Below are positions 1 through 11,594 of a stretch of DNA of 64,000 nt, piece after piece. Position 1 is the first letter of the stretch, and each line of letters opens with the position of its first letter. Origin of the DNA: Stomoxys calcitrans (Eukaryota; Arthropoda; Insecta; Diptera; Muscidae). Location of the stretch: contig NC_081552.1 in assembly GCF_963082655.1 (NCBI RefSeq), forward strand, positions 94,959,582 to 95,023,581, in the 5' to 3' direction. A model generated the notes under the pieces. That model was not told the DNA's origin. It searched no databases and worked only from the letters and a program-made list of their open reading frames with translations. Position numbers and translations under genes: made by a program.

Positions 1-89
1 CGCAAAATTGATTAAGTCTGCATTTATGTATGTGTCCTCTTAAAAACAATTTTTTTCTATTGAGTTTAGTGAAGTATGGAGGACAATAA

Positions 90-640
90 GAAAAGTTAGT
101 ATTAAGCTAGGGTTGGAATAGAACTACTCCTGTATTCACATTTTCCAGGAAACTCTCCAATGGACAACGATAGGTCAGAAAACGTTGTCATTGATATGTT
201 TTCGTCTGGGTTGTTTGAGAAATTGTGTGTGTGTCAAGAATCCTTTCGGTGATAAAAAGTTTGAACTCCATTAAATCACTAGGCCCTGAAAAATAAACAT
301 CAAAAGTACTGTACCACTGTTCCTGATAGGAATGATTGGAACTAAAATATCCCTGTTAATAGTAAATATATAGACTTCTAAAAAGATACATCCAGACTAG
401 ACCAGTTGAGCTGTAGGGTGTTCTCGAAGAACTGGGGCTGGCCCGACCACTGTAGTATTTATCAAGAGGAGATTACTGCAATTAAAGAAGTATTGGAGTG
501 GTTAATATAAATATAATGTCATAACAACGGTCGATATCTATTAAATCTTTGAGGAACGTATTGTGTCCGTCAATACAGGTCAATAATATACGTCGATATA
601 TTGAAAGTTGCAAGTGCCGACTTCTGCAGAGGCTGTAAGC
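90..640 (+). mobile_element. Internally deleted remnant of RNase-H LINE (R1/LOA-like)
   Basis: This stretch aligns by eye, in the same order, with three separated parts of the longer LINE at 29195-32350: the post-endonuclease linker (about 130-270 here, 30170-30300 there), the RNase H start (about 310-410, 31430-31490 there) and the C-terminal cysteine region (about 605-640, 32040-32075 there). The RT domain is missing and all frames carry stops. It is a dead fragment. Confidence 0.6.
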
Positions 641-908
641 AGTGTTGCCAGTATTGGGGATTTCTCCCCAAATTGAGAGTTTATTTTCGCAAATGGGGAC
701 TAAATTTTTACCTTGGGTACTTGGAGATTGGAGATTCGGAGAATCCTGTATTTGTATGTATGCTGTATGCTGTATTTTGTTTCAGCACTATATAGTGCAT
801 CACGATTAAACGGTAATCATTATCTGTAATGATGATATCGATAACTATCCAGGACAACTTTGCTCTGAAATTCTATGAAGAAGATATGACTTGCACTTGG
901 TAAGATAA

Positions 909-2384
909 AAACAAGTAAAAGCGTGCTAAGTTCGGCCGGGCCGAATCTTATATACCCTCCACCATGGATCGCATTTGTCGAGTTCTTTTCCCGGCATCTC
1001 TTCTTAGGCAAAAAAAGGATATAAGAAAAGATTTGCTCTGCTATTAGAGCGATATCAAGATATGGTCCGGTTTGGACCACAATTAAATTATATGTTGGAG
1101 ACCTGTGTAAAATGTCAGCCAATTCGAATAAGAATTGCGCCCTTTGTGGGCTCAAGAGCTGTGGGAGCTGTATCGGCCTATAGACCGATTCAGACCATAA
1201 TAAACACGTATGTTAATGGTCATGAGAGAATCCGTCGTACAAAATTTCAGGCAAATCGGATAATAATTGCGACCTCTAGAGGCTCAAGATGTCAAGATCC
1301 CAGATCGGTTCATATGGCAGCTATATCAGGTTATGAACCGACTTGTACTTTATTTGACATAGTTGTTAAAAGTAACAATAAAAAACGTCTTGCGAAATTA
1401 CAGCCAAATCGGATAGAAATTGAGCCCTCTAGAAGCTCAAGAAGTCAAGTCCCCAAATCTGTTTATATAACAGCTATATCAGGTTATGAACCGATTTGAA
1501 CCATATTTGGCACAGTTGTTGGATAGTATAACAAAATACTACGTGCCAAAATTCATTCAAATTGGATAAGAATTGCGCCCTCTAGAGGCTCAAGAAGTCA
1601 AGACCCAAGATCGGTTTATATGACAGCTAAATAAGGTTATGGACCGATTTGAACCATACTTGGCACAGTCGTTGGATATCATAACAAAACACGTCGTGCA
1701 AAATTTCATTCCAATCGGATAAGAATTGCGCACTCTAGAGGCTCAAGAAGTCAAGACCCCAGATCGGTTTATATGGCAGCTATATCAGGTTATGGACCGA
1801 TTTGAACCATACTTGGCACAGTTGTTGGATATCATAACAAACCACGTCGTGCAAAATTTCATTCCAATCGGATAAGAATTGCGCACTCTAGAGGCTGAAG
1901 AAGTCAAGACCCAAGATCGGTTTATATGGCAGCTATATCAAGTTATGGTCCGATTTAAACCATACTTGGCACAGTTGTTGGATATCATAACAAAACAAGT
2001 CGTGCAAAATTTCATCCCAATCGGATAAGAATTGCGCACTATAGAGGCTCAAGAAGTCAAGACCCAAGATCGGTTTATATGGCAGCTATATCAAAAAATG
2101 GACCGATATGGCCCATTTACAATACCAACCGACCTACACTAATAAGAAGTATTTGTGCAAAATTTCAAGTGGCTAGCTTAACTCCTTCGGAAGTTAGCGT
2201 GCTTTCGACAGACAGACGGACGGACGGACGGACGGACAGACGGACGGACATGGCTAGATCGACATAAAATGTCACGACGATCAAGAATATATATACTTTA
2301 TGGGGTCTCAGACGAATATTTCGAGTAGTTACAAACAGAATGACGAAATTAGTATACCCCCCATCTTATGGTGGAGGGTATAAT
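909..2384 (+). repeat. Family A TATACCC repeat, copy A1
   Basis: It starts with AACAAGTAAAAGCGTGC and a GC palindrome (TTCGGCCGGGCCGAA), and ends with a PuPy tract of GACGGACG type (about 2210-2250) and a TATACCC/GGGTATA hairpin. The interior is a tandem array with ATCGGT cores at 1610, 1763, 1916 and 2069, exactly 153 bp apart. There is no conserved coding potential. Open frames such as 1062-1499 arise because 153 is a multiple of three. Confidence 0.85.
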
Positions 2385-2458
2385 AAAACACAGCATCTGT
2401 ACCAATGCAAAGTAAGTCCCAGCTTTTATACAATACAGTGCAAAGTGATACAGTACAG

Positions 2459-2690
2459 TGGAGGCCACCATAGCGTAAAGGTTAGCATGTCCACCTGTGA
2501 CAATGAACGCCTGGTTTGGAATTCTGGCGAGAACATCAGAAAATTTTTCAACGGTGGTTATCCCCTCCTAACGCTGGCGACATTTGTGAGGTACTATACC
2601 GTTTGTTATAACACTCCTGTAAAAACTTATCCACTAAGAAGTGTCGCACTGTGGCACGCTGCACTATGGGCGAAATGACTGATCTATCAC
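2459..2690 (+). repeat. tRNA-derived SINE, degenerate copy
   Basis: It begins with a tRNA-like head similar to the better copy at 57228-57545. The A box (TAGCGTAAAGG) is recognisable, and the B box is mutated (GGTTTGGAATTCTGG). The SINE body follows: the block ACATTTGTGAGGTACTAT, then the GTGTCGCACTG block. The 3' part is missing. It lies between the tail-to-tail family A copies A1 and A2. Confidence 0.7.
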
Positions 2691-2973
2691 CGCAAAAGTA
2701 AATTTTCAACTTGTTTAAAATCGGCAATCGATCAGAAATATTCCACCGATCTTACAAATTGATTCTACATTGATTGATTTGGTCCGGAAGAACAGCTGTA
2801 AGCCGTCAAATTCAACATGTGTTTCATGTTTTATATTTATTATTTACATTTTCCTAATTTGTCATATGAAAAAAATAATGTTAAAGTAGCTTATACAAAA
2901 TTGCAAAAATAAACAGATTATGACTTCCATGAAGTGGAATTTGCGGGATTCTCTGGGACTCAATCTAGTTTCT

Positions 2974-4720
2974 TTTTATACCCTCCACCATAGGATGGGG
3001 GGTATACTAATTTCGTCATTCTGTTTGTAACTACTCGAAATATTCTTCTGAGACCCCATAATGTATATATATTCTTGATCGTCGCGACATTTTATGTCGA
3101 TCTAGCCATGTCCGTCCGTCCGTCTGTCTGTCGAAAGCACGCTAACTTCCGAAGGAGTAAAGCTAGCCGCTTGAAATTTTGCACAAATACTACTTATTAG
3201 TGTAGGTCGGTTGGTATTGTAAATGGGCCATATCGGTCCATGTTTTGATAAAGCTGCCATATAAACCGATCTTGGGTCTTGACTTCTTGAGCCTATAGAG
3301 TGCGCAATTCTTATCCGATTGGGATGATTTTGCACGTCGTGTTTTGTTATGATATCCAACAACTGTGCTAAGTATGTTTAAAATCGGTTCATAACCTGAT
3401 ATAGCTGCCATATAAACCGATCTGGGGTCTTGACTTCTTGAGCCTCTAGAGGGGGCAATTCTTATCTGATTTGAATGAATTTTTGCACGATGTATTTTGT
3501 TATGATATCCAACATCTGTGCTAAGTATGGTTCAAATCGGTCCATAACCCGATATAGCTGTCATATAAACCGATCTTGGGTCTTGACTTCTTGAGCTTCT
3601 AGAGGGCGCAATTCCTATTGGATTTGGCTAAATTTTGCGTGACGTATTTTATTCTTACTCTCAACAACTGTGTCAAATAAGGTTCAAATCGGTTCAAATC
3701 GGTCTTGATTTCTTGAGCCTCTAGAGGGCGCAATTCGTATCCGATTTGAATGAAATTTTGCACGACGTGTTTTGTTACGATATCCAATAACTGTGCCAAG
3801 TACGGTTAAAATCGGGCTATAACTCGTAATAGCTGCCATATAAACCGATCTTGGGTCTTGACTTCTTGAGCCTCTAGAGTGCGCAATTCTTATCCGATTG
3901 GAATGAAATTTTGCACGACGTGTTCTGTAATGATATCCAACAACTGTGCTGAGTATGGTTCAAATCAGTTCATAGCCCGATATAGCTGTCATATAAACCG
4001 ATCTGGGGTCTTGACTTCTTGAGCCTCTAGAGGGGGCAATTCTTATCTGATTTGAATGAATTTTTGCACGATGTATTTTGTTATGATATCCAACAGCTGT
4101 GCCAAGTATGGTTCAAATCGGTCCATAACCCGATATAGCTGTCATATAAACCGATCTTGGGTCTTGACTTCTTGAGCTTCTAGAGGGCGCAATTCCTATT
4201 GGATTTGGCTAAATTTTGCGTGACGTATTTTATTCTTACTCTCAACAACTGTGTCAAATAAGGTTCAAATCGGTTCATAACCTGATATAGCTGCCATATA
4301 AACCGATCTGGGATATTGACTTCTTGAGCCTCTAGAGTGCGCAATTATTATCCGATTTGCCTGAAATTTTGCACGACAGATCTTCTCATGACCATCGACA
4401 TACGTGTTTATTATGGTCTGAATCTGTCTATAGCCCGATACAGCTCTCATATAAATTGATCTCTCTATTTTACTTCTTGAGCCCCCAAAGGGCGCAATTC
4501 TTATTCGAATTGATTGACATTTTACACAGGCTTCCAACATATAATATAATTGTGGTCCAAACCGGACTATATCTTGTTATCGCTCTAATAGCAGAGCAAA
4601 TCTTTTCTTATGTCCTTTTTGCCTAAGAAGAGATGCCGTGAAAGGAACTCGACAAATGCGATCCATGGTGGAGGGCATATAAGTTTCGGCCCGGCCGAAC
4701 TTAGCACGCTTATACTTGTT
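2974..4720 (-). repeat. Family A TATACCC repeat, copy A2
   Basis: This is a full-length-looking copy in reverse orientation. The hairpin end is at 2974 (TATACCCTCCACC), followed by the CCGTCCGTCTGTCTGTC tract, several 153-bp units, and the GC-palindrome end with CTTATACTTG near 4720. Together with A1 it forms a large inverted repeat with a spacer of about 590 bp. Confidence 0.85.
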
Positions 4721-4829
4721 CATAAATGAATATGTTGTGTTGTGATTATTTTGCGGTATGAATTATCTGCGTCTCGTAAACTTGCAGACGAGATATTGCA
4801 CCGAACAATGTCGGTGCTCAGACGACAAG

Positions 4830-5365
4830 TTTATTTAACATGGTACAAGCCAAATAGAGAGATAGGTTTATATGAATAGGTTCATACGATTCACACAATA
4901 CTTAGTACAGATGCTGCAGGTCGTACTACAAGTCATTGTGCCAAATTTCAGCATAATCGTATAAGAATTGCCACCGCTAGGTGCTTAATAAGTACAATTG
5001 AGAGATCGATTTATATGGAAGCTATATCAGGTTATGGACCGATTTAGACCACACTTGGCTCAGATGTCAGGTCGTAGGAGAAATAATTGTGCAAAATTAA
5101 AGCCAAATCGGATAATAATTGCGTCTTTAAAGGGCACAAGAAGTCAAATATAAGAGGCTATATCCAAATCTGAACCGATATGGTATCTTTGCAAAGTTTT
5201 AAGTGGCTAGTAGTCAGGCAGATAGGCGGAAGAACATGGCTAGATCGACTTAGAATATCTAGACGATCAAAAATATACGCACTTTATAGGGTCGTAGACT
5301 AATATTTCGATGTGTTGCAAACGGAACGACTAGACTTGTATAGCCCCAATCCTGCCATGTATTAA
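4830..5365 (+). repeat. Degenerate family A-like repeat
   Basis: Diverged 153-bp-type units are visible (GATCGATTTATATGG, then GGTTATGGACCGATTT near 5005-5045), followed by a decayed copy of the terminal block (ATGGCTAGATCGACTTAG, the AATATACGCACTTTATAGG block) ending near 5365. It is older than A1 and A2. Confidence 0.6.
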
Positions 5366-5564
5366 AACAACTTTCAAAATATAAAAAATTGTTGCGTCTT
5401 TCAAAAAAACCAAAAATGCAAAAAAAAGATTAAACATTTTTTGTTTTGGTTTTATTGTAGCAGAATCTATCCTCAATCAAAAAAAAAAAAAAAATGATTA
5501 GCAAAACAAACAAAAAATACCCTAAACGCCACAAGTTTTGGGGCGCTAAATCGGTCATTTCGCC

Positions 5565-5695
5565 TATAGTGCGTCGTCCGGACTCGGCTATGAAATGGAG
5601 GTCCCTTATCATTGAGCTTAAACTTGAATTGGACGGCACTCATTGATATGTAAGAAGTTAATGGAATGTTCACGGCCAAATTAGCATTTACAGAG
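5565..5695 (+). repeat. SINE 3' body fragment
   Basis: It matches the 3' body of the tRNA-derived SINE (GGACTCGGCTATGAAA, CTTATCATTGAGCTTAAAC, CACTCATTGATATG). The tRNA-like head is absent. Confidence 0.6.
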
Positions 5696-6044
5696 CTAAC
5701 CACGTCTTATCGACAGCTATTCCATGATAAGGATAACAATCTATGCAGTCCAACTTGACAATGTTTATCTCCTGTACACCTGACATGCATGGAATGTATT
5801 ATGCTAAAAAAATAGACCCTATATAACTGTCCATTTTTTATAACTTCAAAAATTGTGTTACAGTGTCTTCAAGTGGCACACATCCTTAGGCCATTTGGCC
5901 TTCAGCATTTTATAAAGCCCTCCAAAATTGTTCACTTGTAATTGCGGATTTTTTGGGACATAGGATTCAAAATTTGGGGACAAGGGACGGAAAAATACTG
6001 GCAACCCTGGCCGTAAGTGCGTCGAGTTAGAAGGGTATATAGAG

Positions 6045-6275
6045 CATCTGTTATGTGTGTCCCGCACTGGCAAGCAAAGAATTCCACTTTAGGTGCTCAT
6101 TTCTTTAAGGACTCGTCTGAATGTGAGTGGCGAATGTGAACGTTCGTATATTGGGCTTTTTAAAGCGATCTCATTGGTTTGAAGTTAGGAACTAGACGGC
6201 AACTTCCTTCTCCGCTTCCTGTGGTATCACAATGGACGAAAACGTCGAGGCGAGTCTGAGGCTGACTGTCACCAA
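6045..6275 (+). mobile_element. 3' end fragment of RNase-H LINE
   Basis: It matches the last 200 bases of the LINE at 29195-32350: CACTTTAGGTGCTCATT, then TATTGGGCTTTTTAAAGCG, then CTGTGGTATCACAATGGACG. Only the 3' end is present, as expected for 5'-truncated LINE copies. No reading frame survives. Confidence 0.6.
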
Positions 6276-6289
6276 AAACCTCAAAAAAA

Positions 6290-6450
6290 CCAAAACCAGT
6301 AAAAATGTTTGCTTAAACAAAAGTTTTTGTTTGCTGAAAAGGGGAAAGCTGCATGACTGCTGTTTCAGCAAATATAGTGCTGCTGTTTTAGCAAACTTTT
6401 CGTAATGCTATTTCAGCAAACAAAATCTGCTGTTTTAAATGCCTTTACTT
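6290..6450. repeat. TTTGCTG/CAGCAAA-rich MITE fragment
   Basis: Repeated TTTGCTGAAA and TTTCAGCAAA words lie in both orientations in AT-rich DNA. The same word set recurs at 8030-8330, 16925-17904, 17917-19226, 20879-21030, 44555-44735, 52735-52875, 56853-57016 and 58215-58372, so this is a dispersed non-coding family. Confidence 0.55.
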
Positions 6451-6551
6451 AGCTTTTACGGCCCGTCATGTATTCTGATTACTTTGTGCATTTTTTCCAG
6501 AGGGAGTTGAGCAAACGACCACGACAAATTATTTTGGAAAAGATGATTCTA

Positions 6552-7932
6552 ATTATACCCACCACCGAAGGATGGGGGTATATTCATTTTGTCATTCCGT
6601 TTGCAACACATCGAAATATCCATTTCCGACTCTATAAAGTATATATATTATTGATCAGCGTAAAAACCTAAGACAATCTAGACATGTCTGTCCATCTTAA
6701 GTTCGAATATGGGCTATATCGGACTATATCTTCATATAGCCCCATAAAGACCGATCGGCCGATTTAGAGTCTTAGGCCCATGAAAGCCACATTTATTATC
6801 CGATTTTGCTGAAATTTAAAACAGTGAGTTGTGTTAGGCCCTTCGACATCCTTCGTCAATTTGGCTTAGATCGGTCTAGATTTGGATATAGCTGCCATAT
6901 TGACCGATCCTCTGATTTAGGGTCTTAGACCCATAAAATCCATATTTATTATCCGATTTTGCTGAAATTTGGGACAGTGAGTTGTGTTAGGCCCTTCGAT
7001 ATCCTTCGTCAATTTGGCCCAGATCGGTCCAGATTTGGATATAGCTGCCATATAGACCGATCCTCCGATTTAGGGTCTTAGGCCCATAAAAGCTTTATTT
7101 ATTATCCGCTTTTGCTGAAATTTGGGACACTGGGTTGTGTTAGGCCCATCGACATCCTTCGTCAATTTGGCCCAGATCGGTCCAGATTTGGATATAGCTG
7201 CCACATATACCGATCCTGCGATTTAGGGTCCTAGGCTTAAAAAAGTCACATTTATTATCCGATTTTGCTGAAATTTGTGACAGTGAGTTTTCTTAAGCCC
7301 TTCGATATTTTTCTTCAATTTGACCCTGATCGGTTCAGATTTCGATATAGCTGCCATATAGACCGAACTCTCGATTTAAGGTTTTGGGCCCATGAAAGAT
7401 TCGTTTATTGTCCGATGTCGCAGAAATTTGGGACAGTGAGTTAAGTTTTGCCCCTTGACATACTTCTGCAATATGTACGGATCGGTCCAGATATGGGTAT
7501 AGTTGTGTTAGACTCTTCGACATTTTTCTGCAACTTAACCCAAATCGGTGCAGATTTGGATATAGCTGCCATAAAGACTGATCTCTCGATTTAAAGTCTT
7601 TGCTCCATAAAAGGCGCATTTATAATCCGATTTCACTGAAATTTGACACAGTGACTTATGTTAGGCTTTTCGACATCTCTGTCTGTATATGGTTCAGATC
7701 GGTTTATTTTTAGATATAGCTACTAAAAAGACCAATATTTTGTTATACACAATTGAACAATGACTTGTACTTATTAGTTTTGGTCCAAGTCGGAACATAT
7801 TTCGATGTAACTGCTATGGGACATAAGGTATGCAATTTTCACCGGATTTTGAGGAAGGTGGTTTACATATATACCCGAGGTGGTGGGTATCCAAAGTTCG
7901 GCCCGGCCGAACTAAACGGCTTTTTACTTGTT
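6552..7932 (-). repeat. Family B TATACCC repeat, copy B1
   Basis: It has the hairpin end TATACCCACCACCGAAGG at 6552 and the GC-palindrome end (TTCGGCCCGGCCGAAC) near 7900. ACCGAT cores sit at 6903, 7056, 7209 and 7362, all 153 bp apart. The unit text differs from family A, with words such as GACCCTAAATCGG and GGGCCTAAGACCC in forward orientation, but the 39-bp core is the same. Confidence 0.85.
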
Positions 7933-8029
7933 TTTGGAATATTTCTGAAAGGAAATTACATGATTAACAGATCCTTGTTGACATAGCCATTGCTACCATT
8001 GGCATGAAGGTGGTAAAATTGGTCATTGG

Positions 8030-8330
8030 TTGTCAATTTTATTGCTCGGCTAGCATTGTCGGCCACTGGCTTATAATTTTTAGATAAAACCGCATTTTTA
8101 GATAAAACCGCATTTTTAGATAAAACCGCAGATTTTGTAAGTTGAAATTGCAAACAGAAATGTTTGCTAGAACAGCAGCCCTCATTTGCTGAAACAGTAG
8201 TCATTTCTCCTTTCACATTTTTGCTATTTTAAATAACAGATTTAATTTAGTGCAGTGCTAAGGTATTTTAACAACAGACTTTTCGGCAGTAACCCTGTTG
8301 TTCTGAAATTGCAGTACTACTGATGTAATA
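8030..8330. repeat. CAGCAAA-type MITE fragments with short tandem repeat
   Basis: A short unit (TTTTTAGATAAAACCGCA) is repeated three times in tandem at about 8077-8130. AT-rich DNA with AAATGTTTGCTAGAACAGCAG and TTTGCTGAAACAG words follows, then a block (CTGTTGTTCTGAAATTGCAG) also seen at 44600-44640. Confidence 0.5.
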
Positions 8331-8435
8331 ACAAGAATGGAGCTGTCTTAAAATAATTTAGGTCCAGTTAGAAAGGAGATATCCAAATGAATTCGGATTG
8401 GCATAAAGATGACAATGAAACAGGTTAACAAAATT

Positions 8436-9450
8436 TTTTTTTCACTCCACCATAGGATGGGGTGTATACTAATTTCGTCATTCTCTTTGTAACTACTCTA
8501 AATATTCGTCTGAGACCCCATAATGTATATATATTCTTGATCGTCGCGACATTTTATGTCGATCTAGCCATGTCCGTCCGTCTGTCTGTCCGTTTGTCCG
8601 TCTGTCTGTCGAAAGCACGCTAACTTCCGAAGGAGTAAAGCTAGCCGCTTGAAATTTTGCACAAATACTTCTTATTAGTGTAGGTCAGTTGGTCGGTCGG
8701 TCCATGTTTTGATATAGCTGCCATATAAACCGATCTTGGGTCTTGACTTCTTGAGCCTCTAGAGTGCGCAATTCTTATCCGATTGGAATGAAATTTTGCA
8801 CGTATTATATTGTTATAATAGTCAACAACTGTGCCAAGTATGGTTCAAATCGGTTCATATCCTGATATAGCTGTCATATAAACAAATCTTAGGACTTGAC
8901 TTCTTGAGCTTCTAGAGGGCGCAGTTCCTATCCGATTTGGCTGAAATTTTGCAAGACGTATTTTATTCTTACTTTCAATAGCTGTGTCAATTAAATCGGT
9001 TCATAACCTGATAGCGCTGCCATATAAACCGATCTGGGATATTGACTTCTTGAGCCTCTAGTGGTCGCAATTATTATCCGATTTGCGTGTAATTTTGTAC
9101 GACGGATTCTCTCATGACCATCAACATACGTGTGTATCATGGTCTGAATCGGTCTATAGCCCGATACAGCTCCCATATAAATCGATCTCTCTATTTTACT
9201 TCTTGAGCCCCCAAAGGGCGCAATTCTTATTCGAATTGGCTGAAATTTTACACAGGTCTCCAACATATAATTAGTTGTGGTCCAAACCGGACCATATCCT
9301 AATATCGCTCTAATAGCAGAGCAAAACTTTTCTTATATCCTTATTTTTTGTCTAAGAAGAGATGCCGGGAGAAGAACTCGACAAATGCGATCCATGGTGG
9401 AGGGTATATAAGATTCGGCCCGGCCGAACTTAGCACGCTTTTATTTGTTT
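8436..9450 (-). repeat. Family A TATACCC repeat, copy A3
   Basis: This is a reverse copy with a slightly damaged hairpin end (CACTCCACCATAGGATGGGG) and an intact GC-palindrome end near 9420. It has fewer units than A2. It faces A4 head to head across about 195 bp. Confidence 0.85.
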
Positions 9451-9645
9451 TTTCATTCATTTTCAAAATCATTTTTATTGAATTGATTATTTCGATATTT
9501 ACAATTCATTTTATAAGATTTTATCACAATAGATATTTTAACAAAAAAAAAAAAAAATGCAATATTTCTTTAATGTATATGTTTCCAAAGGAAAAATTAA
9601 GGGTACGAACTTTATTTGAAATATACAATTTACAAAAATAGTTTG

Positions 9646-10960
9646 AACAAGTAAAAGCGTGCTAAGTTCGGCCGGGCCGAATCTTATATACCCTCCACCA
9701 TGGATCGCATTTGTCGAGTTCTTTTCCCGGCATCTCTTCTTAGGCAAAAAAGGATATAAGATAAGAGTTGCTCTGCTATTAAAACGATATCAAGATATGG
9801 TCCGGTTCGGACCACAATTAAATTATATGTTGGAGACCTGTGTAAAATGTCAGCCAATTTGTATAAGAATTGCGCCCATTGGGGCTCACGAAGTAAAATA
9901 GAGAGAACGATTTATATGGGATCTGTATCGGGCTATAGACCGATTCAGACCATAATAAACACGTTTGTTGATGGTCATGAGAGGATCCATCGTACAAAAT
10001 TTCAGGCATATCTGATAATAATTGCGACCTCTAGGGGTCAAGAAGTCAAAATCCAAGATCGGTTTATATGACAGCTATATCAGGTTATGAACCGATTTGA
10101 ACCTTATTTGACACAGTTGTTGAAAGTAAAAATAAAATACGTCATGCAAAATTTCAGCCAAATCGGATAGGAATTGCGCCCTCTAGAAGCTCAAGAAGTC
10201 AAATCCCCAGATCTGTTTATATGACAGCTATATCAGGTTATGAACCGATTTCAACCATACTTGGCACAGTTGTTGGATATCATAACGAAATACTTCGTGC
10301 AAAAATTCATTCAAATCGGATAAAAATTGTGCCCTTTAGAGGCTCAAGAAGTCAAGACCCAAGATCGGTTTATATGTCAGCTATATCAGGTTATGGACCG
10401 ATTTGAACCATAATTGCCACAGTTGTTGGATATCATAACAAAACAAGTCGTGCAAAATTTCATTCTGATCGGATAAGAATTGCGCACTCTAGAAGCTCAA
10501 GGAGTCAAGACCCAAGATCGGTTTATATGGCAGCTATATCAGGTTATAGACCGATTTGAACCATACTTGGCACAGTTGTTGGATATCATAGCAAAACACG
10601 TCGTGCAAAATTTCATTCCAATCGGATTAGAATTGCGCACTCTAGAGGCTCAAGAAGTCAAGACCCAAGATCGGTTTATATGGCAGCTATATCAAAACAT
10701 GGACTGATATGGCCCATTTACAATACCAACTGACCTACACTAATAAGAAGTATTTGTGCAAAATTTCAAGCGGCTAGCTTTACTCCTTCGGAAGTTAGCG
10801 TGCTTTCGACAGACAGACGGACGGACGGACGGACATGGCTAGATCGACATAAAATGTCAAGAATATATATACTTTATGGGGTCTCAGACGAATATTTCGA
10901 GTAGTTACAAACAGAATGACGAAATTAGTATACCCCCCATCTTATGGTGGAGGGTATAAA
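9646..10960 (+). repeat. Family A TATACCC repeat, copy A4
   Basis: It runs from AACAAGTAAAAGCGTGC at 9646 through the GC palindrome, several 153-bp units and the GACGGACG tract to GGAGGGTATAAAA at 10960. It is a near mirror image of A3, so the two give arms of about 1 kb around an AT-rich spacer. Confidence 0.88.
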
Positions 10961-11164
10961 AAGCATACGTTTTCGAATTTGTTCAAATTCAACTTACTAT
11001 ATAAAATATTTAACTATGTGCGTTCCATGCTGAACCTTATCAATTGATAAGTGGAATTATTTATTTTAAAGAAATAGTTACAATTTAATTTATTTATATA
11101 TTCGGGAATTTCTAAATATTTCATTTCAGAATGGAGAAGCGACGTGGGGTATCTCCAATATTTT

Positions 11165-11440
11165 TATTTATAATTTTTAAACACTTATTTTGAATTATTT
11201 GCAGCCTTATTCCATATTGGACAAACGTATATCAATATCGGTCTTATAAGACTTTTATTTGGGAGCTTTTTGTTTTGGTGATTGAGATATGGCTTTTTGC
11301 TCAGCAGAGGCATCAGAGCCTTTAAAGTTTTTACAGATTTCCTTCGAATTTCATTAATATGCCTCCCGAACGTGAGTTTTTTGTCTATTGTTACACCAAC
11401 GTATTTCACGTGGTCGCTGATGGCAATACTCTCGTAATCT
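11165..11440 (-). pseudogene. Jockey-like LINE fragment, RT thumb region
   Basis: The 74-residue frame 11409-11185 reads KYVGVTIDKKLTF early and IRPILIYVCPIWNKAA near its end. That pairing is typical of the region after the YADD box in Jockey-clade reverse transcriptases, where the thumb begins with a KYLGV-type motif. The palm and endonuclease are absent. It lies next to, but is not part of, the different LINE remnant at 11595-12660. Confidence 0.65.
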
Positions 11441-11594
11441 CTCCAAATCGAAGATTACGGTTCGGATCATGTTTTCATATATCCAAGAAAACATCTTTTC
11501 ATAATTTTTGGGAGAGATAGCAAGAAATGTGAGGAATAAAGAGCTGAGAATTCAACGATTTTTCACAAAAGGTAGGGACTTATTTCTATATTTA

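Noticed and set aside
1062..1499. Long open frames inside family A and B repeats (also 10221-10707, 39384-39671, 41652-41882, 54683-54868)
   Set aside because: The 153-bp unit is a multiple of three, so a frame open in one unit stays open in the next. The peptides recur in several frames and orientations and contain no domain. They are not genes.
909..2384. Assigning the TATACCC families to Helitrons
   Set aside because: A terminal hairpin exists, but I could not see consistent TC starts, CTRR ends or insertion between A and T across copies, so the class is left open.
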